DNA from: Candidatus Taylorbacteria bacterium RIFCSPLOWO2_01_FULL_48_100
Lineage (GTDB): Bacteria > Patescibacteriota > Minisyncoccia > Phycocordibacterales > UBA10002
NCBI GenBank assembly: GCA_001821135.1
Contig: MHSA01000013.1
Location: 1 to 40,921, forward strand
Direction: 5' to 3'
DNA: 40,921 bases
Part shown: one piece after another, positions 35,093 through 40,921 of the stretch
Layout: each line of letters starts with the position of its first letter
Numbering within the stretch: position 1 is the stretch's first letter
Made by a program: the position numbers and the translations under genes
The notes under the pieces: model-generated
Database searches by the model: none
What the model was told of the DNA's origin: nothing
What the model saw: the letters and a program-made list of their open reading frames with translations, nothing else

Positions 35093-37138
35093 TTAGATAT
35101 CCAGTGTCGCCTTCTTTGCATTCGCCTGAATGAATGCCTTGCGCGCGGGAACATCCTCACCCATCAGAGTATCAAACACCTTGTCGGCTTCTTGTCCGTC
35201 TTCTACGGAAACCTTTTTGAGCGTGCGGCGATTAGGGTCCATCGTCGTCTCCCACAGTTCTTCCGGGTTCATTTCGCCCAACCCTTTGTAGCGTTGAACT
35301 GATATTTTTTGCGTTTTCTTTTCTTCTGTTATTTCTTCTTCTGTTTCTATATCTTGGATTTTTCCAGCATCTTTGCCTAAGATTCTTGCCTTCTCCTCAT
35401 CAGAGAACGCATAAAAAAACTCTTTGCCTTTTTTGATTTTATACAATGGCGGCTGTGCGATATAAATATACCCGTCGTCTATCAGCGCGCGGAAGTAGCG
35501 AAAAAAGAGCGTCAAAAGCAAAGTGCGGATGTGCGCGCCGTCTACATCCGCATCTGTCGCAATAATAATTTTGTGATAACGGAGCTTGCTCACATCAAAA
35601 CTGTCCGATATGCCAGTGCCGAGCGCGATGACAAGCGCCTTTATTTCCGCAAATCCAAGAATTTTGTCCAACCGAGCGCGTTCTACATTTAAAATCTTTC
35701 CTTTAAGCGGAAGTATGGCTTGTGTGCGCCGGTCACGCCCTTGTTTGCCCGAGCCGCCCGCGCTGTCGCCCTCTACAATAAATATCTCCGCTTCCTCCGC
35801 GCTTTTTGTTTCGCAGTCGGCAAGCTTACCAGGAAGTGTCATACCTTCTAATGCACCCTTACGCAACACCGAATCCTTAGCCGCTTTTGCCGCTTTGCGC
35901 GCGCGGAGCGCGAGGAGTACCTTGCCGATAATCGCGCGCGCGTCTTCTGGGTGTTCTTCTAGAAATGCGCCGAACGCCTCGCCAAACACAGTTGCGACCG
36001 CACTCTGCGCTTCCACGCTACCAAGCTTCGCTTTTGTCTGACCTTCAAATTGAATCTCGCGGAGCTTCACGGACACGACAGCGGTAAGCCCTTCCAGCAC
36101 ATCATCCCCGGTAAAATTGTCGTCGTTTTCCTTTACTATGCCCGCCTTGCGCGCGTACGAGTTGAGCGTGCGCGTGAGCGCTGTCTTAAAGCCGGTAATG
36201 TGGGTGCCGCCTTCCGGGTTTGAGATATTATTTGCAAAGGCAATGATGCGCGAAGAAATGTCGTCTGCATACTGGAGCGCCACGGCAACTTCTTCCACCC
36301 CATCTCCCGCCTTCTCTACTGAAAAGATATTCTTGTGTACGGGTTTTTGGTTTTCGTTGTAAAATCGCACAAGCGATATTAACCCACCCTCAAAGTAGAA
36401 CGACTGGGACGGAACATTCAGCTTAAGTTCGCGTAAGTAAAACACATCCGCGAGGTCAATTGGCTTAGGAAATGCACTGGCATCAATAACGCCAATCTGA
36501 AGACCCTTCACGAGGTACGCTTGTTCGCGCATATGCGCGACAATCTTCTCCCAATTGAACGAAATCTCAGGGAATATCTTTGTGTCTGGTTCAAAAACAA
36601 CAATTGTGCCGTGCCGCTTGCTTGCGTCAATCTTTTTTACGCGCGCCTTTGCATCGCCGCGCTCATATTCCTGCCTGTATACTCCGCCGTCGCGATGCAC
36701 TACGACTTCCATAAACACAGAGAGAGCGTTTACGACTGATGCTCCTACTCCATGCAAGCCGCCGGAGATTTTGTATCCTTCCCCGCCGAACTTTCCGCCA
36801 GAGTGGAGAGTCGTCATAATTGTTTCCAGCGCGGACACTTTTGTTTGCTTGTGCGTATCTACCGGAATACCGCGGCCGTTGTCCACAACGCGCACGCGGT
36901 TGTTCGGTAGAAGCGCGACTTCAATATCATCTGCAAACCCGCCCATCGCCTCATCGCGCGAATTGTCAAAAATTTCGGTAATCAGGTGGTGCAAGCCCTC
37001 CAGGCCTGTCGTACCGATGTACATACCCGGGCGCTTGCGCACGGGCTCCAACCCCTCTAATACGGTAATAGAAGAGGCATCGTACAGATGCCCAGAACCG
37101 TTATTTTTCGCGTCTTTACCCGTCTTGTTTTTAGCCAT
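35093..37138 (-). CDS. gyrB: DNA gyrase subunit B
   Basis: 681 residues. GHKL ATPase domain (EGLEPVRKRPGMYIGTTG, DNSRDEAMGG, VVDNGRGIPV, KISGGLHGVGASVVNALS), transducer domain, and TOPRIM domain with IVEGDSAGGSGKQGRDRR and ATDADVDGAHIRTLLLT, ending in RYKGLGEMNPEELWETTMDP. Start 37138 gives MAKNKTGK and lies 12 nt after a consensus TATAAT. A charged insertion (DIETEEEITEEKKTQKI) sits in the TOPRIM region. Confidence 0.95.
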   Translation of the reverse strand: MAKNKTGKDAKNNGSGHLYDASSITVLEGLEPVRKRPGMYIGTTGLEGLHHLITEIFDNSRDEAMGGFADDIEVALLPNNRVRVVDNGRGIPVDTHKQTKVSALETIMTTLHSGGKFGGEGYKISGGLHGVGASVVNALSVFMEVVVHRDGGVYRQEYERGDAKARVKKIDASKRHGTIVVFEPDTKIFPEISFNWEKIVAHMREQAYLVKGLQIGVIDASAFPKPIDLADVFYLRELKLNVPSQSFYFEGGLISLVRFYNENQKPVHKNIFSVEKAGDGVEEVAVALQYADDISSRIIAFANNISNPEGGTHITGFKTALTRTLNSYARKAGIVKENDDNFTGDDVLEGLTAVVSVKLREIQFEGQTKAKLGSVEAQSAVATVFGEAFGAFLEEHPEDARAIIGKVLLALRARKAAKAAKDSVLRKGALEGMTLPGKLADCETKSAEEAEIFIVEGDSAGGSGKQGRDRRTQAILPLKGKILNVERARLDKILGFAEIKALVIALGTGISDSFDVSKLRYHKIIIATDADVDGAHIRTLLLTLFFRYFRALIDDGYIYIAQPPLYKIKKGKEFFYAFSDEEKARILGKDAGKIQDIETEEEITEEKKTQKISVQRYKGLGEMNPEELWETTMDPNRRTLKKVSVEDGQEADKVFDTLMGEDVPARKAFIQANAKKATLDI

Positions 37139-37150
37139 TTTAGTACTCTT

Positions 37151-37156
37151 ATTATA
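37151..37156 (-). promoter_or_regulatory. -10 of gyrB, very short leader
   Basis: TATAAT on the minus strand, 12 nt before ATG 37138 (about 5-nt leader). Confidence 0.6.
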
Positions 37157-37213
37157 CCAAAAACCAGAACAAAAAGAAAGCGTTTGTGGATAGGAGATTA
37201 CAAAAAAAGATGC

Positions 37214-37219
37214 TATCTT
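37214..37219 (+). promoter_or_regulatory. -10 of the GH18-like gene, very short leader
   Basis: TGCTATCTT, 13 nt before ATG 37233. Confidence 0.4.
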
Positions 37220-37232
37220 AAATACCATCATT

Positions 37233-38252
37233 ATGGATAAAATTCTTAAAAATGTTTTATTGTTCTTATTTTTTGTTTTTATAATAAGCATACCAACCAT
37301 AACTTATGCGTATGCTTTTGAGAAAGTGTTTTATCTTTCTGGTGGTAAAAGCGGAATAGAGAGCTTAAAAAATAATGCCGATAAAATAGACATACTTGCC
37401 CCACAATCTTATTCAATCTCTGCAAAATTGTTGCCATCTGGTTCTGTAAGTGCAGAGATTAAAAACTTTGCTTCAAAAAATCATATAAAAGTTATGCCGC
37501 TTATAGTAAATGCTGGATTTAGCCAGAGCGTCATTCATAATCTGCTCACTTCAACAACCGCACAAGATAACATCATACAGTACATGATAAAAGAAGCCGC
37601 ATCTAATAACTATGTGGGGTGGCAACTTGATCTAGAGCATATTTATTTCAGAGATAAAGATCTATATTCTAATTTTGTTGAAAAAACAGCGAGTGCATTC
37701 AGAGAAAAAAATCTTATCTTAAGCATTGCCGCAGTTGCAAGAAAAAGTGACTACGAGGATTCTGATTTTTATATGAATTGGAGCGGGGCGTTTGATTATA
37801 AGCGACTTGCAGAATCCCTTGATTTCATAAGCATTATGACTTATGACGACCCGAACTCAAAAAGTTCTCCCGCAACAATCCCATTTGTAGAAGAAATCCT
37901 GGCGTATCTAATAGACAAAATTCCGCCACAAAAACTTTCGCTAGGAATCCCACTTTATTACTGGGGATGGAGTATGGAGCCATTTAAACGAGTGCGCACA
38001 GGTGGAACATACGAAAGAATAAAATTCATAAAAACTACATATCCTATTTGGTGGCAAGGTTTTGATAACACTAAGGGTGTCCCGTGGTTGTTTTATGTGG
38101 ATAGTGGAAAGAGATATATTATTTGGTTTGAAAATGAAAAGAGTTTTACAAACAGAATTGAAATAATAAAAAACGATCAATTGCGCGGGTTTTCAGCGTG
38201 GGTTTTAGGTATGGAAGATCCTAAAATCTGGAATGTGCTTGATAACAACTAA
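37233..38252 (+). CDS. Secreted GH18-like glycosidase (YaaH/chitinase fold)
   Basis: 339 residues. A signal peptide or anchor (about 7-26) is followed by a TIM-barrel of the GH18 family as in spore-germination YaaH proteins: ILAPQSYSIS, HIKVMPLIVNAGF, GWQLDLEHI (the family DxxDxDxE reduced to its last D-x-E, catalytic Glu retained), FISIMTYDDPNSKSSPAT, KLSLGIPLYYWGW, and C-terminal GFSAWVLGMEDPKIW. It should act on GlcNAc-containing glycans outside the cell. Its base composition is clearly more AT-rich than the neighbours, suggesting transfer. It is divergent from gyrB and convergent with mltG. Confidence 0.8.
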   Translation: MDKILKNVLLFLFFVFIISIPTITYAYAFEKVFYLSGGKSGIESLKNNADKIDILAPQSYSISAKLLPSGSVSAEIKNFASKNHIKVMPLIVNAGFSQSVIHNLLTSTTAQDNIIQYMIKEAASNNYVGWQLDLEHIYFRDKDLYSNFVEKTASAFREKNLILSIAAVARKSDYEDSDFYMNWSGAFDYKRLAESLDFISIMTYDDPNSKSSPATIPFVEEILAYLIDKIPPQKLSLGIPLYYWGWSMEPFKRVRTGGTYERIKFIKTTYPIWWQGFDNTKGVPWLFYVDSGKRYIIWFENEKSFTNRIEIIKNDQLRGFSAWVLGMEDPKIWNVLDNN

Positions 38253-38259
38253 CAGATAT

Positions 38260-39204
38260 TTATTGAAGATATTTTTCCTTGTTAACGACATGTTCGTCGT
38301 GTGTAATTGCATAATGCATGATTCCATTTTTATCAACAAGAAAATACAAGTATTTTGACTTAATGGGCGTAACGGCGGCTAAAATAGTTTCTAAACCAGG
38401 ATTATTGATTGGTGTAGGAGGTAATCCTTTATGAATATAGGTGTTATATGGAGAATCTATTTTTAGGTCGTCAAGACTTAATGCTGTATTCTTATCATTT
38501 TTTATATAATGAATTGTAACATCAACTTGAAGCGGCATACCAATTGATAACCGTTTCCATAAAATCCCAGAAATAATTCGTCTAGTTTCCATAATACGAC
38601 CTTCCGCTTCAAGTATTGATGCCATAATTACGACATCTTTCAGCGGTTTTTTAAACATCTGTACAAGTGATTCAATCTCGGAAATCTTTTTATTAAAATT
38701 CCTTTCCAGCACGGCAATCACGGTTTCTGCCGACACATTCGGCAGAAAATGATAGGTGTCGGGAAACAGATACCCTTCTTTCTGTGCGGCAAGAGTAAGA
38801 AATTCGCGCGCGCTGAACTTCGGCAGCGCGCGCGCAAAGATTGCCGCCATTTCTTTGTTTGTTAATCCTTCTGGAATCGCTACACGTGTCTCTTCCAACC
38901 CATATTCCCCACTCACCAAACGCTCGGCGATGCGCAAAGCCGAGGCGCGTTCTTTGAAGAAATAATCGCCAGCAATAGCGCCTGCAGAGCCGCCGCGAAG
39001 CGTTACGAATGCTTTAAGCCAAAATGCGGAGCGCACGAGGTGTCGCTTTTCAAAGTCGCTTGCAATCGCTTGAAGCGGCGTTCCTTTTTCAATTGTTAAA
39101 AATGTTTCGCGTGGAAAATCCAGCGGCGAGCGATTGTACAGCGCTTGCACAAACGCAAACAAAAAAAGTGCGATACTTATGAATATCAAAAAATATCTCC
39201 TCAT
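38260..39204 (-). CDS. mltG: Endolytic murein transglycosylase MltG
   Basis: 314 residues. N-terminal membrane anchor (about 5-21), LysM-like domain (FLTIEKGTPLQAIASDFEKR), then the YceG catalytic domain: EGYLFPDTYHFLP, MASILEAEGRIMETRRIISGILWKRL (catalytic Glu in SILEAEG, where SIIEKE is usual), SPYNTYIHKGLPPTPINNPGLETI. It terminates glycan strands during peptidoglycan synthesis. Its ATG overlaps the TGA of the upstream membrane protein gene (ATGA), so the two are coupled. Eight nt separate it from the convergent GH18 gene. Confidence 0.93.
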   Translation of the reverse strand: MRRYFLIFISIALFLFAFVQALYNRSPLDFPRETFLTIEKGTPLQAIASDFEKRHLVRSAFWLKAFVTLRGGSAGAIAGDYFFKERASALRIAERLVSGEYGLEETRVAIPEGLTNKEMAAIFARALPKFSAREFLTLAAQKEGYLFPDTYHFLPNVSAETVIAVLERNFNKKISEIESLVQMFKKPLKDVVIMASILEAEGRIMETRRIISGILWKRLSIGMPLQVDVTIHYIKNDKNTALSLDDLKIDSPYNTYIHKGLPPTPINNPGLETILAAVTPIKSKYLYFLVDKNGIMHYAITHDEHVVNKEKYLQ

Positions 39205-40616
39205 ACGGGAAGGTTTGGAGGCGGCTCACCCTTTCGCGACGGCGCACGGCCGATGGTCGGAGTCGCGGCGACCTTGCCCGGGAAGTGGTATATGGTTGCA
39301 AGTTCTTCCGCAGTCAAAATAAACGGTTTATTCATGTGGAAAAAGCGGTATGGGTAGTGGAAAAAGGAGCGCCTGCGATATGCGTCGTACATTTGCTTTC
39401 CGTATATTTTTTGGAAAATTGCCACCATTTTTTCCCGAAACCCCGTAAACCACAATACATCTTTTGTCTCATCTGCAAGATCGCTGTACCAACCTAATTT
39501 AAATCCGTTGAAATTATCTGCGCTGTATTGCCGAAATGCTCCCACAAGCGCTGGAATTGACTTTTGAATTTCCGACTGTGCATCTCCTTCGGCAAAGTAA
39601 AGGGCGCGAATCATACATTCGTATGCGGGCTTATTTAAACTCCGTTCTATTGCGGAAACCTGTTCTTTTTCCCCTTCAGTAAGAGTTGGCATTATAGGAA
39701 AACCTGTTGCGCTCTCTTTTCTTGTGGACTTTGTTTTTGGGTCGCGCATCAAAATATCGTTCACCAAGTCCTTTGCCTCGTCCTTCCAATCAGGTTTTTT
39801 AAACAAGTGTCCGTGAACCCAACTGCGGTCTTGATGTGCCTGCGCGAGAATTTGTATCCAGCACTGCTCGCCTTTTTTAAGCCCGCCTAAAAACTCAAGC
39901 GTAGGTGTAATCGGATCAACTTTTATTTCCTCCTCTTCTTCCTTATCCAATCCATAGTCAATGTAGGTTTTAATTGGGTATGGGTCGGGCTTTGCAAGTT
40001 TAATATGCGTTCCCCACATAAAGCGGCCTTCCGGTCCGTAGGGGTAGCGTGCCGCATAGTCAGGCGCCTCGCTTATTTCCACAGTCGGATATTGCGCGTA
40101 AATTTGCGTTTCTATAATTTTGCGGAGTTTCGGCCATACCCATACAAAAAAATGGACATCCCCTCCGAAAGAAGCGATTTCAAACGAATACCAAGGTCCA
40201 ACTTTTCCGTCCCAAAAAGTATCTACGAAGGTTACCGAACCCCTGCTCCACACGGCAGACGAAAAGAAAAGCTCCATCGCCTTCGGCGACCGTTCAATCT
40301 CGCGCGGTAGTTTTATTTCCAAAAGGACATAGCCGGTCTTTTCAAAAAACCCTGCGCGCACATATCTTAGCCACAGAGGGACAAACACAAAAATCAAAAG
40401 AATAGGAACCCATAGCGGCGCGAGCTCACGCGCCCACGCGCTGGAAATCAAAAAAATCTGCGCGAGCATATCGGGAATCCACAACGCATACACAAAAAGC
40501 CCGACCGCGCTCGCGCGAAAAAAGTACGCACGCCACGGGTTCTCTTTGTCTTTTTTAAAAAGATAGGTTACGAGCGTTCCAAACGCATTGAAAATATCTC
40601 CTAGTATCGCTCCCAT
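39201..40616 (-). CDS. Large conserved membrane protein coupled to mltG, function unknown
   Basis: 471 residues. One or two N-terminal membrane spans (about 30-52 and 64-85), then a long soluble region: VLLEIKLPREIERSPKAMELFFSS, WYSFEIASFGGDVHFFVWV, and a conserved-looking C-terminus (RRRSFFHYPYRFFHMNKPFIL, TAEELATIYHFPG). I believe this matches a protein family of Patescibacteria usually met near type IV secretion/HerA-like ATPases (DUF8128-like), but this is memory and not a search. It is followed by mltG with a 4-nt overlap. Confidence 0.6.
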   Translation of the reverse strand: MGAILGDIFNAFGTLVTYLFKKDKENPWRAYFFRASAVGLFVYALWIPDMLAQIFLISSAWARELAPLWVPILLIFVFVPLWLRYVRAGFFEKTGYVLLEIKLPREIERSPKAMELFFSSAVWSRGSVTFVDTFWDGKVGPWYSFEIASFGGDVHFFVWVWPKLRKIIETQIYAQYPTVEISEAPDYAARYPYGPEGRFMWGTHIKLAKPDPYPIKTYIDYGLDKEEEEEIKVDPITPTLEFLGGLKKGEQCWIQILAQAHQDRSWVHGHLFKKPDWKDEAKDLVNDILMRDPKTKSTRKESATGFPIMPTLTEGEKEQVSAIERSLNKPAYECMIRALYFAEGDAQSEIQKSIPALVGAFRQYSADNFNGFKLGWYSDLADETKDVLWFTGFREKMVAIFQKIYGKQMYDAYRRRSFFHYPYRFFHMNKPFILTAEELATIYHFPGKVAATPTIGRAPSRKGEPPPNLPV

Positions 40617-40622
40617 ACAAAC

Positions 40623-40628
40623 AGTATA
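40623..40628 (-). promoter_or_regulatory. Extended -10 of the 40616 membrane protein gene, leaderless
   Basis: TGCTATACT on the minus strand, 6 nt before ATG 40616. Confidence 0.6.
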
Positions 40629-40645
40629 GCACGCGAATCATATGG

Positions 40646-40651
40646 TAAAAT
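40646..40651 (+). promoter_or_regulatory. Extended -10 of the second pemK-like gene, leaderless
   Basis: TGGTAAAAT, 6 nt before ATG 40658. Confidence 0.6.
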
Positions 40652-40657
40652 ACTGTT

Positions 40658-40921
40658 ATGCACAAAGATTTTGACGGGTGGAATACAAGCAAAAAGCGTA
40701 TTCACAAGAAAGAGGAAAATAAACTCTATCATGCGCGAGAAATTTGGTGGTGTTATTTGGGTGTTAATATTGGTTTTGAACAAGACGGTTCTGAAATTGA
40801 ACATCGCCGCCCAGTACTCATTCTTGCCGGTTTGAGCGCGCACACTTGCTTTGCACTTCCCCTCACAACGGCACCTACTAATCATCCCATGCGTCCATCA
40901 ATTGGGAACATTAACGGAAAG
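40658..40921 (+). CDS. PemK/MazF-like protein, C-terminus beyond the window
   Basis: 88 codons, open at the right edge. N-terminal extension KDFDGWNTSKKRIHKKEEN, then REIWWCYLGVNIGFEQDGSE, HRRPVLILAGLS and CFALPLTTAPTN, the PemK/MazF barrel. It parallels the gene at 25575-25985 (RERQIWWASIGHNIGSEENG). No antitoxin gene precedes it; one could follow outside the window. Confidence 0.8.
   Translation, partial: MHKDFDGWNTSKKRIHKKEENKLYHAREIWWCYLGVNIGFEQDGSEIEHRRPVLILAGLSAHTCFALPLTTAPTNHPMRPSIGNINGK

Noticed and set aside
1-40921. Recoded TGA (genetic code 25)
   Set aside because: TGA ends gltX, hsdM, nusB-NUDIX and the 40616 gene at natural C-termini or overlaps.
1-40921. tRNA or rRNA genes in the gaps
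   Set aside because: I found no cloverleaf with a T-loop or rRNA-like stretch in the intergenic regions; a tRNAscan run would settle it.

Overview
The window looks like a chromosomal segment of a Candidate Phyla Radiation (Patescibacteria) genome, most likely a Parcubacteria/Kaiserbacteria-type lineage. This rests on the protein set and style: DUF5671 membrane protein, MltG-linked large membrane protein, orphan PemK-like toxins, NusB fused to NUDIX, compact informational proteins and small intergenic gaps. It is not based on a marker-gene search. TGA is used as a stop codon by several genes (for example gltX, hsdM, the NusB-NUDIX gene), so the Gracilibacteria/Absconditabacteria code, in which TGA is glycine, does not apply. 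I saw no rRNA, tRNA or CRISPR array.

Layout. 1-401 (minus) is the N-terminal part of a CorA-type transporter. 459-4111 (plus) is a tight run: CcdA-like thiol exporter, unknown helical protein, membrane thioredoxin, SDR reductase, and a degenerate P-type ATPase that has lost its catalytic Asp. 4146-5456 holds a small KOW-like protein, a secreted thermonuclease and a winged-helix regulator bracketed by palindromic sites. 5484-8216 holds a shortened YchF, a DUF5671 protein and a zinc-finger protein. 8310-13875 holds leuS, murG, a truncated gltX and an M23 peptidase. 13935-18795 is a lexA-headed operon with a nuclease-methylase fusion, a DUF3800 protein and a specificity subunit. 18826-20068 holds a small membrane protein and a Xer recombinase with a dif/loxP-like site just upstream. 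20117-27942 (minus) holds a lytic transglycosylase, rnc, nusB-NUDIX, rpmF, a degenerate NUDIX with a strikingly folded leader, a DinG-like helicase, a PemK toxin, an unknown protein and rnhB. 27968-28607 is a DUF559 nuclease gene flanked by palindromic repeats. 28736-34970 holds an unknown gene, dnaE, a minimal thrS, a non-coding or micro-ORF transcript and another unknown gene. 35093-40921 holds gyrB, a GH18 protein, mltG, a large membrane protein and a second PemK-like toxin.

Two ways of starting genes stand out. At seventeen genes, mostly housekeeping, a -10 hexamer ends 6-10 nt before the start codon, so the mRNA should begin at or within a few bases of the start codon (leaderless). A second group of mostly unrecognised single genes has classical TTGACA-type promoters, leaders of 40-150 nt, Shine-Dalgarno sequences and private terminators. 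A second theme is domain loss in translation proteins: GluRS without its anticodon-binding domain, ThrRS without TGS and editing domains, YchF without its coiled coil, and LeuRS with a reduced CP1 domain.

Best candidates for something new: the lexA/restriction operon, the three-way-junction leader at 23191-23254, the 33871-34181 minus-strand transcript with a 27-residue ORF, the DUF559 gene with its repeat family, the dif-like site at xer, and the regulator between inverted palindromes at 5110-5445.
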